DNA of 64,000 bases from Thermococcus sp. GTDB lineage: Archaea > Methanobacteriota_B > Thermococci > Thermococcales > Thermococcaceae. Below are positions 27,114-39,435 of the stretch, piece by piece. The notes under the pieces are model-generated. The model ran no database searches, was not told where the DNA came from, and saw only the letters and a program-made list of their open reading frames with translations. Position 1 is the first letter of the stretch. Every line of letters begins with the position of its first letter. The stretch is taken from NCBI GenBank assembly GCA_027075325.1, contig JALTBN010000060.1, forward strand, positions 156,010 through 220,009, given 5' to 3'. A program made the translations under genes and the position numbers.

Positions 27114-28118
27114 TCACTCCTCCGGCTTCGGGAGGGTGACGTCGACACCGAGGGTCTTCCACATGGCCTTGATCTGCTCGCGCATGACGTCGATGGCTTC
27201 CGGCCTCTTGAAGAGGTGCTTGAACCTGCCCTGGAGCTTGAGGTACTCCTCGATGGGCTTCTTGAACTCTATGGCGACTATGCGGCCTCCCTCGCGCTTG
27301 ACCTTGGCGCCTCCTCCAGGAGGCTGTATTTTGATGTTGAAGAAGTCGCCGTTCTCGATCTCGAAGAGCGGCCAGATACCTGTCTCTATGGCGAGCCTGG
27401 CTATCTCGACGCCCTTCTCAAGCGGGCTCTTCCATCCGGTCGGGCATGTGCAGTGCATCTGAACGAAGGCCGGTCCATCGACCTTTGCAGCTTTCTTGAC
27501 CTTCTTCACGAGGTCAAATGGGTTTCCTATGCTGGCGGTGGCGACGTAGGGCACCTGGTGGGCTGCAGCGATGAGAGCGACCCACTTCTTGGGTTTGTCC
27601 TCACCGATGGAGTACTTTCCGGGCGGTGAAGTGGTGGTCCAGGCACCGTAGGGAGTCGAGCTTGACCTCTGAATTCCGGTGTTCATGTAAGCCTCGTTGT
27701 CATACATGACGTAAACGACGTTGTGTCTCCTCTCGAGCATACCGCTGAGGGCCTGCATACCTATGTCGGCGGTACCTCCATCTCCACCGAAGGCAAGGAT
27801 CTTGCCCTTCCTTCCAAGCTTCTTCCATGCCGCTTCAACACCGCTCGCGGCAGCGGCGGCGTTCTCAAAGGCGACGTGAATCCACGGGGCCCTCCACGCG
27901 GTATATGGAAAGACGGCGCTGACGACCTCCATACAGCCCGTTGCGTGGGCTATGGCGAAGGCGTTGGGGTCGCCGAACTTCTCCTCCATGGCCTCGCTGA
28001 AGGCCTTGGTGACCAGCTTCATGCCGGTGGCGCATCCACAGCCGGCACAGGCGGCGTGACCCGGTGCCCAGTACTCGCGAGTGGTAATCGGGGGCTTCCT
28101 AACGGCCATCTTCCTCAC
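27114..28118 (-). CDS. porB: Pyruvate ferredoxin oxidoreductase beta subunit
   Basis: [59 protein letters not shown]. Confidence 0.93.
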   Translation of the reverse strand: MRKMAVRKPPITTREYWAPGHAACAGCGCATGMKLVTKAFSEAMEEKFGDPNAFAIAHATGCMEVVSAVFPYTAWRAPWIHVAFENAAAAASGVEAAWKKLGRKGKILAFGGDGGTADIGMQALSGMLERRHNVVYVMYDNEAYMNTGIQRSSSTPYGAWTTTSPPGKYSIGEDKPKKWVALIAAAHQVPYVATASIGNPFDLVKKVKKAAKVDGPAFVQMHCTCPTGWKSPLEKGVEIARLAIETGIWPLFEIENGDFFNIKIQPPGGGAKVKREGGRIVAIEFKKPIEEYLKLQGRFKHLFKRPEAIDVMREQIKAMWKTLGVDVTLPKPEE

Positions 28119-28119
28119 C

Positions 28120-29304
28120 TCACAGTATCTCCTTCCTCAGTCCAATCCAGTTGACTTCCTCAAACTCCTCTCCGGCGAGGGCCTTCTTGCTTATCTCAAG
28201 GACTTCGTCGAGGTTCCCGAAGGTAACGTCCCTGCCACCGAGGCCGAGGATGAAGTCAACGAGTATCGGCTTGTCCTTCTCGTTAACGAGCGCCCTGCTG
28301 AAGTCCTGGAAGAGGGCTCCGCCGACGCTGAAGGTGATGTTCTTCTCAAGGAGGGCTATAACCTTGGCCTTCTTGGCGAGCTCCCTGACCTCCTCAACCG
28401 GGAACGGGCGGTAGACGGTGAGCTTTGCGGCACCGACCTTGAGACCCTTCTCGCGGAGGCTGTCCACGTAGTCCTTGACGGTTCCTGCAAGTGAACCTAT
28501 GGTAACGAAGATTATCTCGGCGTCGTCGGTCTTATACTCCTCTATCTTGCTGTACTTCCTTCCGAACTTCTTCTCGAACTCGGCGAAGACCTCATCGATG
28601 ACCTTCTTGGCGTTCTCGTTGGCCTCCCAGACGGTGTACCTGGCCTCCATGTAGTGTGCCGGGAAGGCGAGGGTGCCCTGGGTTATCGGCCTCTCCGGGT
28701 CGAGGTATGCATACTTAGGCTCGTACTCACCGAGGAACTCGTCCACAACCTCCTGGTCGGGTATCTCGACCGGCTCAACCGTGTGGGTGAGGATGAAGGC
28801 GTCGAAGCCGACCATGGCCGGGAGGAGAACCCTCTCGTCTTCGGCCACCTTGAATGCCGCGAGGATAAGGTCAAGGGCCTCCTGGTTGTTCTCGGCGTAG
28901 AACTGGAGCCATCCGGTGTCGCGCTCGCTTATGCTGTCCTGCCAGTCGTTCCAGATGTTGATCGGCGCCGATAGAGAGCGGTTTCCAACGGCGACAACTA
29001 TCGGGAGCCTCATGCCCGCGGCTATGAAGAGAACCTCGTGCATGAGGGCGAGACCCTGAGAAGCGGTCGCGGTGAAGGTTCTGACGCCTGCGGCGCTGGC
29101 GCCGACACAGGCCGAGATAGCTGAGTGCTCGCTCTCGACCTTGATGAACTCGGCGTCGAGCTCTCCATTGGCGACGAACTCACTTATCTTCTCCGGAACG
29201 AGGGTCGATGGCGTAATCGGGAAGGCCGCTATAACCTTGGGCTTGGCGAGCTTTGCGGCCCAGGCAGCAGCCTCGTTTGCTTTCATAACGGTTCTTATCG
29301 GCAT
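28120..29304 (-). CDS. porA: Pyruvate ferredoxin oxidoreductase alpha subunit
   Basis: [48 protein letters not shown]. Confidence 0.93.
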   Translation of the reverse strand: MPIRTVMKANEAAAWAAKLAKPKVIAAFPITPSTLVPEKISEFVANGELDAEFIKVESEHSAISACVGASAAGVRTFTATASQGLALMHEVLFIAAGMRLPIVVAVGNRSLSAPINIWNDWQDSISERDTGWLQFYAENNQEALDLILAAFKVAEDERVLLPAMVGFDAFILTHTVEPVEIPDQEVVDEFLGEYEPKYAYLDPERPITQGTLAFPAHYMEARYTVWEANENAKKVIDEVFAEFEKKFGRKYSKIEEYKTDDAEIIFVTIGSLAGTVKDYVDSLREKGLKVGAAKLTVYRPFPVEEVRELAKKAKVIALLEKNITFSVGGALFQDFSRALVNEKDKPILVDFILGLGGRDVTFGNLDEVLEISKKALAGEEFEEVNWIGLRKEIL

Positions 29305-29315
29305 CTTTCACCACC

Positions 29316-29633
29316 TCACTTGGTCTCCCTAACCATAACTATGGCATCAACCGGGCACTCGTTTGCGCAGATGCCACAGCCCTTACAGTAGTCGTAGTCA
29401 AAGACCGGGTAATTCTCCTCGTCGAGGTAGATTGCCGGTTCGGGACAGTAAATGTAGCAGAGGAAGCACCTCGTGCACTTGTCCCTGTTGAACTCCGGCA
29501 TGAAAACCCTCCAGGAGCCGGTCTTGTTGATTACGCTGCTCCCCGGAATGGTTGCTATCGCACCGGGCGTCATCTTTTCGCTGTATTCCTTAGCAACCCT
29601 CTCCATGTTCTCCTTAAACGGGCTCTCAGCCAT
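29316..29633 (-). CDS. porD: Pyruvate ferredoxin oxidoreductase delta subunit
   Basis: 2x[4Fe-4S]: CTRCFLCYIYCPEPAI, CKGCGICANECPVDAI. Confidence 0.92.
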   Translation of the reverse strand: MAESPFKENMERVAKEYSEKMTPGAIATIPGSSVINKTGSWRVFMPEFNRDKCTRCFLCYIYCPEPAIYLDEENYPVFDYDYCKGCGICANECPVDAIVMVRETK

Positions 29634-29707
29634 ATATATCACCTCTAGTGAGTTATGGAACGGGAACTTAAACTTTACGCGGACGCGAAAGTGTAACAAT
29701 GAAAGGC

Positions 29708-30643
29708 TCAGCCGAAGACCTCGGCGAGCTTTTTAAGCTTCTCCCACTCGTAGTTTACCCACGACTGGAGGATTTCGATGTCCTCCTTGGTCATGTACTT
29801 GAACCTGCCCTGAAGTTTTAGGAACTCCTCTATTGGCTTGGGCTCCTTCTTGGTTGACGGCATGTTAATCTTGTACCTGCCCTCCCTGTATTCATAGAGC
29901 GGGAAGTACGCCGTCTGAACGGCAAGCCTCGCTATCTCGATGCTCTTGTCGGTTGGGCTTCTCCAGCCGGTCGGACACGGGCTGAAGAGCTGGATGAAGC
30001 TGGGGCCGGGGGTCTTCTGGGCGGTCTTGAGCTTTCTTATGAAATCCTCCGGGAAGGCGACACTGGCCGTCGCCGCGTAGGGCGGGTTGTGGGCTATGAC
30101 TATATCGATGACCTTCTTCTTCTGCCTCTTCTCGAGGAAGTGCTTCTTCCCGCCGGGAGTGTTGGTGGTCCAGGCTCCGTAGGGGGTTGAGCTCGACCTC
30201 TGAATCCCGGTGTTCATGTAAGCCTCGTTGTCGTACATGATGTAGACCGCGTCGTGGCCCCTCTCAAGGAACCCTGAAAGGGCCTGAAGTCCGATATCGG
30301 CGGTACCACCGTCGCCGGCCCATCCGACGACCATAACTCCGTCCTCGCCCTTGACCTTGTAGCCCATGGCCTTGAGAGCAGCCTCGATACCACCCATAAC
30401 CGCACCGGTGGTCTCGAAGGCTGTGTGGAAGAGGTTGGCATCGAGGGTTGAGTATGGCCAGGCGCCGGCTATAATTGTCGAACAGCAGGCTGGGATGGTG
30501 ACTATCGTCTTTCTCCCGTACGCCTTGAGGACGTATCTGAGTCCGAGCGAGGCGCCGCATCCCTGGCAGGCCGTGTGACCTGAATAAAAGTGCTCCTCCG
30601 CGGGAAGGGTCAGTTTCTTCTTTATGCTCTCGGGAATCTCCAT
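29708..30643 (-). CDS. vorB: 2-oxoisovalerate ferredoxin oxidoreductase beta subunit
   Basis: SGHTACQGCGASLGLRYVLKAYG; paralog of porB in conserved vorDAB order. Confidence 0.88.
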   Translation of the reverse strand: MEIPESIKKKLTLPAEEHFYSGHTACQGCGASLGLRYVLKAYGRKTIVTIPACCSTIIAGAWPYSTLDANLFHTAFETTGAVMGGIEAALKAMGYKVKGEDGVMVVGWAGDGGTADIGLQALSGFLERGHDAVYIMYDNEAYMNTGIQRSSSTPYGAWTTNTPGGKKHFLEKRQKKKVIDIVIAHNPPYAATASVAFPEDFIRKLKTAQKTPGPSFIQLFSPCPTGWRSPTDKSIEIARLAVQTAYFPLYEYREGRYKINMPSTKKEPKPIEEFLKLQGRFKYMTKEDIEILQSWVNYEWEKLKKLAEVFG

Positions 30644-30648
30644 TTTTC

Positions 30649-31845
30649 TCACCTCTTAAGGTGGTACCAGTCCACCTCTCTATCAACCTCTCCCTTCTCG
30701 ATGATGGCCTTCATGTTCTCGGCTATCTTCCTGACGTCGCTCACCGTGAAATCCCTGCCACCGAGTCCGACGATGTAGTTCTTCATCAGCGGTTTGGCGT
30801 CGGTGCTGTAGAGCGCTCCCTTGGCCTCGTTGAAGAGTATGCCCTCCTGGCCGAAGGAGAAGTTCCTGTCGAGGACTGCTATGCCTTTGACACCTCTGGC
30901 GAGCTCGTAGAGCTCCTCCTTCGGGAAGGGTCTGAACCAGCGCACCTTCGCCGCTCCGACCTTGTAGCCCTCTTCTCTGAGGAGGTCAACGGCCTGCTTG
31001 ACGGTTCCCATGAGCGATCCTAGACCCATAAAGACGAAGTCAGCATCCTCCGTCTGGTAAAGCTCTATCATCCCGCTGTAGTCCCTTCCAAAGCGCTCGC
31101 CGAACTCCTTTCCGACTTCCTTGATAACCTTCTTTGCTTCCTCATGGGCCTTCGCTAGCTTGTAGCGGAACTCGTAGTAATCGGCTGGGGTTGCAAGGGC
31201 ACCAACGGAGATGGGGTTATCGAAGTCAGTGAGGGTGTAGAGGGGCTTCCTCGGCGGGAGGAACTCGTCGACAAGCTCCTGCGGAATCATCTCAACGACG
31301 TCGTAGGTGTGGCTTAGAATGAAGGCGCTCTCAACTACCATTGCAGGAACGTTAACGGTCTCCGCTATCTTGAATGCCATGAGAACGCCGTCGTAAACTT
31401 CCTGGTTGTTCTCGGCGTAGAACTGCATCCAGCCGGTGTCGCGCTGGGCGAGTGAATCCGTCTGGTCGTCCCAAACGCTCCACGGGGGAGCCATGGCCCT
31501 GTTGACGTCGACCATGACTATAGGCAGTCTCGAACCGGCCGCCCAGTGGAGCATCTCGTGCATCAAAGCTAGACCCTGGGCAGAGGTGGCCGTGAAGGCC
31601 CTCGCTCCGGTTGCTGAGGCACCGATAGTGGCGGCCATGGCCGAGTGCTCGCTCTCGACCGGGACGTACTGCAGGTTCTCGACCTCACCGTTGGCAAGGA
31701 ACTCGGCTATCTTCTCGATGATGCTTGTCTGGGGGGTGATCGGATAAGCTGCTACAACCTGAACTCTGGCGTCTTTTACTGCGTAGGCTGCCGCGTAGTT
31801 TCCGCTCACGACCTTTCTGATCGGCTTGTACTCCATTTTCACCAC
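30649..31845 (-). CDS. vorA: 2-oxoisovalerate ferredoxin oxidoreductase alpha subunit
   Basis: AAYPITPQTSIIEKIAEF, paralog of porA. Confidence 0.88.
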   Translation of the reverse strand: MVKMEYKPIRKVVSGNYAAAYAVKDARVQVVAAYPITPQTSIIEKIAEFLANGEVENLQYVPVESEHSAMAATIGASATGARAFTATSAQGLALMHEMLHWAAGSRLPIVMVDVNRAMAPPWSVWDDQTDSLAQRDTGWMQFYAENNQEVYDGVLMAFKIAETVNVPAMVVESAFILSHTYDVVEMIPQELVDEFLPPRKPLYTLTDFDNPISVGALATPADYYEFRYKLAKAHEEAKKVIKEVGKEFGERFGRDYSGMIELYQTEDADFVFMGLGSLMGTVKQAVDLLREEGYKVGAAKVRWFRPFPKEELYELARGVKGIAVLDRNFSFGQEGILFNEAKGALYSTDAKPLMKNYIVGLGGRDFTVSDVRKIAENMKAIIEKGEVDREVDWYHLKR

Positions 31846-31846
31846 C

Positions 31847-32164
31847 TCACTTCTCCTCCTTCTCCATTGTTATGGCGTTGGTCGGGCACTCGTTTGCGCA
31901 GATGCCGCAGCCCTTACAGTAGTCGTAGTCCACCGCGACATACCCGTCCTCTTTGATGTAAATGGCCGGTTCCGGACAGAACTTCCAGCAGATGTAGCAC
32001 TTGACGCACTTGTCCTCGTTTATGACCGGGATGAACGTCCTCCAGTCGCCGGTGAAGTTGCTGAGGGTTGTACCCATCGATACGGGGGCTTCTGGATACT
32101 GGTCTATTGAAGTGAAGACCAGCTTCCTTGCCCCTTCCTTCTTTTCACCAAACAGCGTGTTCAA
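31847..32164 (-). CDS. vorD: 2-oxoisovalerate ferredoxin oxidoreductase delta subunit (TTG start)
   Basis: CVKCYICWKFCPEPAI, CKGCGICANECPTNAI; TTG preceded by a strong GGAGGGGAGGAG ribosome-binding site. Confidence 0.87.
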   Translation of the reverse strand: MNTLFGEKKEGARKLVFTSIDQYPEAPVSMGTTLSNFTGDWRTFIPVINEDKCVKCYICWKFCPEPAIYIKEDGYVAVDYDYCKGCGICANECPTNAITMEKEEK

Positions 32165-32210
32165 TCTCCTCCCCTCCTTAAGGTAAGATGAAACAAGAAT
32201 CAAAGCAAAA

Positions 32211-32768
32211 TTAGAGCTCGTAGATAACGGTCTTGTTGAAGGACTCCTCGGCGGCCTTGGCGTTCTTCTCTCCGAGGGCTCCTGAGAACGTGCCTTTGAT
32301 AGCTTCCTGAACGTTTTCGAGCTTGACGAGGCCGGTGGCCTTTGCAACCGCACCGAGGATGGCGGTGTTGGTGATCGGGAGTCCGAGGACTTCGAGGGCT
32401 ATGCCAGTAGCGTCCACGACGGCGAGCTTGCCCGGCTTCTTCTTGAGCTTCTCAAGGACTTCTTCCTTGCTCTTCTCGGTGTTTATTATGACGATTCCAC
32501 CGTCCTTGAGACCGGCGGTGACGTCAACTGTATCAAGAAGACTTGGGTCAAGGACAACGACGACATCCGGCTCGTATATCTGGGTCTTTATCCTTATGGG
32601 CTTGTCGTCGATCCTGGTGAAAGCCGTAACCGGCGCTCCACGCCTCTCGACGCCGAAGAACGGGAACGCCTGGACGTATTTGCCCTCCTTGAAGGCTGCT
32701 GAAGCTAGAATATTGGCTGCAGTAACGGCACCCTGTCCACCTCTACCGTGAAAACGAATCTCAATCAT
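32211..32768 (-). CDS. porG: Pyruvate/2-oxoisovalerate ferredoxin oxidoreductase shared gamma subunit
   Basis: [26 protein letters not shown]. Confidence 0.93.
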
Positions 32769-32960
32769 CCTTCATGCCTCCTTGAGGTTTTTCAATTTTC
32801 ATTCATCCAAAGCATTTATTTAAGTTTCGGTATTTCCTAAATCCCCCTTCGACGGGTGTTGGTGGGTAAAGGTGAACAGCTCCGGGCGTTGATGATTTTT
32901 TGGAGGCAGGTTTCCCGAAGAATTTTCCATGTCAGGCAAAGTTTTTAAATAGACTACCCA

Positions 32961-32983
32961 CCACAATATAGTCTATATAGTGG
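32961..32983. promoter_or_regulatory. Inverted repeat at phosphate permease promoter
   Basis: CCACAATATAG-T-CTATATAGTGG, 11-bp arms with one mismatch, between TATA-like TTTTTAAAT and GTG start. Confidence 0.6.
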
Positions 32984-32993
32984 GGGGAGGAAA

Positions 32994-33956
32994 GTGGAGG
33001 CAGTGGCAGTTGCAATGGTAGCAGTGGCTTTCTACATCGCCTGGAACATAGGTTCAAACGATTCAGCCAATGCAATGGGCACGGCTGTGGGCGCTGGAAT
33101 ACTCAGCTTCCGTCAGGCAACCTTAACTATAGCTATTTTTACCCTCCTTGGGGCCTACCTCCGTGGATACAAGGTTATGAAGACCGTGGGAAAGGGCATA
33201 GTGCCGTCCGGCTACCTTACGATTGAACTCGCGGTTATAGCCCTCCTCTCCGCCGGGGTCTGGGTCACCCTGGCCACCATACGTGGGCTCCCCGTCTCCA
33301 CGACCCAGGCCATAGTTGGAGGAGTGGTTGGTGTTGGGCTCAGCATAGGTGCCCCCGTCAACTGGTTCACAATGCTCAAGATAGCCGCGGCGTGGGTGAT
33401 CTCACCAATCCTCGCCGGAATCCTTGCTGCGGTTCTCTACAAGTTCTACGGAAAAATAGTGTCATCTATGAAGAGCGTTTCTACAATTGAGGCACTCTAC
33501 AAGGCCCTGGCCATTCTTGGGGGTTCGTACATGGCATTTAACTTTGGGACGAACGAAGTTGCAAACGCTTCCGGTCCAATAGTGGGAGCAGGCTTCCTTG
33601 AACCGAGGGCCGCTGGTGTTCTCGTGGCACTCAGCCTGGCTATGGGTTCCCTTACCTTCAGCTATGCAGTTATGCACACCGTCGGGAAGAAAATAACCGC
33701 ACTGGGCCCCATTTCTGCTTTCTCCGCTCAGTTCGGCTCCGCCATTTCCGTCAGCCTGGCCAACATCCTCGGTCTTCCCGTTAGTTCAAGCCAGGCCATA
33801 GTCGGAGGAGTAGTTGGCGTTGGAATTATCACCGGTGAGGGCGTTGATAGAAAAGTCATCAAGGACATCCTGTTCGGCTGGGTGGCGACACCGACGATAG
33901 CAATCCTGATATCACTCGTCGTGTTCAAGTTCTTCAGCCTTGCCGGCCTCGTTTAA
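32994..33956 (+). CDS. PiT-family inorganic phosphate permease (GTG start)
   Basis: Two repeats GSNDSANAMGTAVGAGIL / GTNEVANASGPIVGAGFL and two PVSTTQAIVGGVVGVG / PVSSSQAIVGGVVGVG. Confidence 0.92.
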   Translation: MEAVAVAMVAVAFYIAWNIGSNDSANAMGTAVGAGILSFRQATLTIAIFTLLGAYLRGYKVMKTVGKGIVPSGYLTIELAVIALLSAGVWVTLATIRGLPVSTTQAIVGGVVGVGLSIGAPVNWFTMLKIAAAWVISPILAGILAAVLYKFYGKIVSSMKSVSTIEALYKALAILGGSYMAFNFGTNEVANASGPIVGAGFLEPRAAGVLVALSLAMGSLTFSYAVMHTVGKKITALGPISAFSAQFGSAISVSLANILGLPVSSSQAIVGGVVGVGIITGEGVDRKVIKDILFGWVATPTIAILISLVVFKFFSLAGLV

Positions 33957-35219
33957 GTGTTCTATCCTTACCCCCAGCCCTGTCAGCTCTTTTATCATTC
34001 CCACCTGGATAAGTGCCTCCACGACAGTCTCCTCATCGTACGAAACCCTCAGGAGCTCTCCTATCCCGGATAGTGTTGAGAGAACCCGTGAGACATTCCC
34101 TCTTGGTGGTATCCGTATCCTGAAAGGTCTGTACTTTGATAGTTTAGGTATTAACTCGCTAAGGGCCGTGTAGAGCTCGTCCAGGATTTTTTCCCTGGCA
34201 GAGATGCGCACCACCCTCGCACCGGGAACCATCTCCCGCAGCAGCTCCTCAGTTAGGCGCTTCACCTCCAGGGAGTGCTCGCTGCTCACCGCGTCCATCT
34301 TGTTGAGCGCAACTATCATGGGCTTGTCAAGGGCTTTAAGCTCTCTAAGAACCCTGAGGGAGGCAAGGAACTTCCTCCTTATCTCCTCCCAGGGTTCGCT
34401 GACGTCGAGAACGAGCAGAACAACGTCCGCCTTGACTATCTCCTCAAGGGTTGAATGGAAGGCCTCGACGATGAACGGGGGAAGGTTGTCGATGAAGCCT
34501 ACTGTATCCGTCACAAGAACCCGCTTTCTTCCCAGCTTGAACCTTCTGGTGGTCGTGTCAAGGGTGGTGAACATCTGCTGCCTCGCTTCAACTTCTTCTC
34601 CGGCAAGGGCGTTTAGAAGCGTTGACTTTCCCGCGTTGGTGTAGCCGGCGAGCGCTATCAGGATAAAGCCTAACTCCTCCCGTCTCTTTCTCTTAACCTC
34701 CCTGTCTGCCTTGACCCTCTCCAGCTCCTTTCGTATCTTGCCCATCCTGTAACGGATGTGCTTGAGGTACTGCTGCGTTTGATACTCACCCATTCCCTTG
34801 AAGCCCGCCCTGTCGCCGAGCTTTACCCTCCGGATGGCCTCTTTAACGAGGGGCACCTCATACTGGAGCGACGCCAGCTCCACCTGGAGTTTGGCCTCCT
34901 TTGAGTGGGCCCTCTTTTCAAAGATCTCAAGGACGAGCTGCCAGCGGTCGATGACGTCAACCCTGAGCTCCTTCCACAGGTTGTAGGCCTGGCTGGGGGT
35001 GAGCCTGTTCGCGAAGACTACTTTATCCGGTCTCAGCTCTTCAACGAGCCTTTTCAGCTCCTCAAGCTTTCCCTTTCCGATGTTGTACCGCGGGTGCTCC
35101 TCACGGTTCTGCTCAACGACGGCGAGCACTTCATAGCCCGCGCTCTCCAGGAGCTCCTCGAACTCCTCCCTGCTGAGCCTCTCACGCCGTGAATTCCTTA
35201 TGACTCCGATGACACGCAT
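33912..35219 (-). CDS. hflX: GTPase HflX
   Basis: IGKGKLEEL, GYTNAGKSTLLNAL, DTVGFIDNLPPFIVEAFHSTLEEI, NKMD. Confidence 0.94.
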   Translation of the reverse strand: MRVIGVIRNSRRERLSREEFEELLESAGYEVLAVVEQNREEHPRYNIGKGKLEELKRLVEELRPDKVVFANRLTPSQAYNLWKELRVDVIDRWQLVLEIFEKRAHSKEAKLQVELASLQYEVPLVKEAIRRVKLGDRAGFKGMGEYQTQQYLKHIRYRMGKIRKELERVKADREVKRKRREELGFILIALAGYTNAGKSTLLNALAGEEVEARQQMFTTLDTTTRRFKLGRKRVLVTDTVGFIDNLPPFIVEAFHSTLEEIVKADVVLLVLDVSEPWEEIRRKFLASLRVLRELKALDKPMIVALNKMDAVSSEHSLEVKRLTEELLREMVPGARVVRISAREKILDELYTALSELIPKLSKYRPFRIRIPPRGNVSRVLSTLSGIGELLRVSYDEETVVEALIQVGMIKELTGLGVRIEHLNEAGKAEELEHDE

Positions 35220-35313
35220 GTTACTTCCACCGCCCCAGAGTTTAAAAAGCCTGCAGTTCAGGGGAATACTACAAAAAGTTTATAATCCGTGCACGGGTGA
35301 AGAGTACTCGGTG

Positions 35314-37271
<1,958 letters not shown>

Positions 37272-37306
37272 AATTTTCGTTTTGACGTTTGACGAAAGGT
37301 TTAAGT

Positions 37307-37324
37307 AACACGTGATGACGTGTT
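37307..37324. promoter_or_regulatory. Palindrome in DUF835-gene promoter
   Basis: AACACGT-GATG-ACGTGTT, perfect 7-bp arms just downstream of TATA-like GTTTAAGT. Confidence 0.55.
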
Positions 37325-37362
37325 GACTGAGAGTTGAAATTGAGGAGAAACGGTGTTGGACT

Positions 37363-38145
37363 ATGGAACTGCTGGTTCCAGCCTATCAACTGGTGTATGA
37401 TATTGTCCTTCTTATTGCTCTGGTCTACGTATGGTACTTCTTCGCCAAGCGGTGGAACCGATACACCGCCGAGCTCAAGCCTTTCATAAGAAATGCTGTT
37501 GTCTTTCTGGCTTTTGGCGTTGCTGGTAGAACCGTCGATCTCATCGCAGATTTTGTCAGGGTCCCCCACGATAACTACCTCTACGCCTTTTTCTATGGTA
37601 TCTCAATCGTCGGCGTTATTTATACTATGATAGTGTACGTGATTCAGCTTGAGAAGTCCTACCTTCCACTGATGTCCACACCGTCTTCTCAAGCTTCTTC
37701 CGGGGACAAACCGGAGGGCCTAACTGGAGCCTACCTGATAATGGGCTCCCGCGGCAAGATGCTGGAGGTTCTCAACGTTATAAAATCCTTCCAGCGTCCG
37801 ACCCTTGTTTTTACCCGGAACCCGAACTTCTACTCCGAACTCGGGGATTTCGTGGTGCCTGTCTGGGTGACCCAGGCCACTGACAGAGGGGTCCCTCCAA
37901 CCGCGCTTCACGTGATTCAGGACAACGCCATACGGTTCGTCAGGGAGAGGCCCGGTTCCCTCGTCGTTATTGACTGCCTTGAGTACCTCCTTCTTTACAG
38001 CGATTTTACGTCGGTCTTTAAGTTCCTCGTCAACCTGAAGGATTACGTGACATCGGCCGGTGCCGCCCTCGTGGTGTTCGCGGACGGGGATGCACTGGAG
38101 GAGCGTGAAAGGGCACTTCTGCTGAGGGAATTCGAGCCCCTGTGA
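37363..38145 (+). CDS. Membrane protein with C-terminal DUF835 domain
   Basis: N-terminal TM segments then GAYLIMGSRGKMLEVLN..TLVFTR..VVIDCLEYLLLYSDF.SVFKFLVNLKDYV. Confidence 0.75.
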   Translation: MELLVPAYQLVYDIVLLIALVYVWYFFAKRWNRYTAELKPFIRNAVVFLAFGVAGRTVDLIADFVRVPHDNYLYAFFYGISIVGVIYTMIVYVIQLEKSYLPLMSTPSSQASSGDKPEGLTGAYLIMGSRGKMLEVLNVIKSFQRPTLVFTRNPNFYSELGDFVVPVWVTQATDRGVPPTALHVIQDNAIRFVRERPGSLVVIDCLEYLLLYSDFTSVFKFLVNLKDYVTSAGAALVVFADGDALEERERALLLREFEPL

Positions 38146-38154
38146 GGGTCAACG

Positions 38155-38631
38155 ATGGTGAGAAAGCCCTACAGAAAGGTTGTCGTTGGAGGAACCTTTG
38201 ACAGGCTCCATCTCGGTCACAAGGCCCTCCTCAGGAAGGCGTTTGAAGTCGGGGAGTACGTTTACGTGGGCTTAACGTCCGACGAGATGATCGTGAACAA
38301 GCCCTACGCCGGGAGGATTCTCCCCTACGAGCTTCGCCTCAGGGATCTGCTCAAGTTCTTTGAAGTAAACGGATTCAGGGACTATAGGGTTATAAAAATC
38401 CACACGGCAATAGGCTTTGCGGGCAGAATGAAAAGCCTTGAAGCCATCGTTGTCAGCGAGGAGACCTACAAGGGCGCCGTTATAGTGAACCGCGCAAGGG
38501 AGGAGAGGGGACTCCCTCCCCTGGACGTGGTCACGATAAAACTCGTGAAGAGCAAGATCGGGCCCAAGATCAGCTCTTCTCTGATTAGAGCTGGCCTCAT
38601 AGATCCCTTCGGGAACCCTCTGAAAAAGTGA
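38155..38631 (+). CDS. coaD: Phosphopantetheine adenylyltransferase (archaeal CoaD)
   Basis: VVVGGTFDRLHLGHKALLRKAFE..VYVGLTSDEM; KISSSLIRAGLID. Confidence 0.93.
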   Translation: MVRKPYRKVVVGGTFDRLHLGHKALLRKAFEVGEYVYVGLTSDEMIVNKPYAGRILPYELRLRDLLKFFEVNGFRDYRVIKIHTAIGFAGRMKSLEAIVVSEETYKGAVIVNRAREERGLPPLDVVTIKLVKSKIGPKISSSLIRAGLIDPFGNPLKK

Positions 38632-38635
38632 AAGC

Positions 38636-39388
38636 TTAAAGGCCAGTAGGCTCGTCTATGAAGAAGACGTCAATGCCAAAGCGCTCCTTCAGCAGTCTCA
38701 TAAGGGCCTTCACTCCAAGTGTTTCGGTCTTGTAATGTCCAGCCACCAGAACGCTCTGCGGAAGGTCTACAGCGGTTAGATAATCTGCATGTCCGAACTC
38801 ACCCGTTATAAGGAGGTCTATGCCCTTCCTCCACGCCTCCTCAAGGGCGAATGCACCGGCACCGCTGACCGCTCCAACGGTTTTAACCTCGCGCTTCCCG
38901 AACTCGTAGGTCTTGACCGTTGCATCAAGCTTCTCAGCTATTATATGCGCGACCTTTTCAATTGGCTCAGGCCTTTCAAACTCACCCCAGTAGCCTATCG
39001 ACAGTCCCCTGTACTCTCCAAACGGCCCCTTCGGCTCCAAACCAAGCAGTCTCAGCAGTTCGACGTTGTTCCCGACCTCCGGATGGACATCGAGCGGTAA
39101 ATGCGCCGCGTAGAGGTTTATTCCGCTCTCCATGAGGGTCTTAAGGCGTTTGTAATGTATCCCCGTGATGTAGCTGAGGCCGCCCCATATCATTCCATGG
39201 TGGACTATTAGCATATCTGCGCCGGCTTTTGCGGCCCTCTCGATGGTTTTCAGGGTGGTGTCAACGGCAAAAGCAACGCGCTCGACTTCGGGTTTTCCCT
39301 CCACCTGCAGGCCGTTGCTCGACTTGTCCGGATAGGCCGAAATCTGAAGGTAATCATCGAGGAAGGCAACGAGTTCGTCGCGGTTCAT
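38636..39388 (-). CDS. NIF3/DUF34 family protein
   Basis: SSNGLQVEGKPEVERVAFAVDTT..ADMLIVHHGMIWGG..LYAAHLPLDVH. Confidence 0.9.
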   Translation of the reverse strand: MNRDELVAFLDDYLQISAYPDKSSNGLQVEGKPEVERVAFAVDTTLKTIERAAKAGADMLIVHHGMIWGGLSYITGIHYKRLKTLMESGINLYAAHLPLDVHPEVGNNVELLRLLGLEPKGPFGEYRGLSIGYWGEFERPEPIEKVAHIIAEKLDATVKTYEFGKREVKTVGAVSGAGAFALEEAWRKGIDLLITGEFGHADYLTAVDLPQSVLVAGHYKTETLGVKALMRLLKERFGIDVFFIDEPTGL

Positions 39389-39435
39389 CACATCACCTGT
39401 AGGTTGTGGAGAGCATTCCTTTTCATCCTTTTGGT

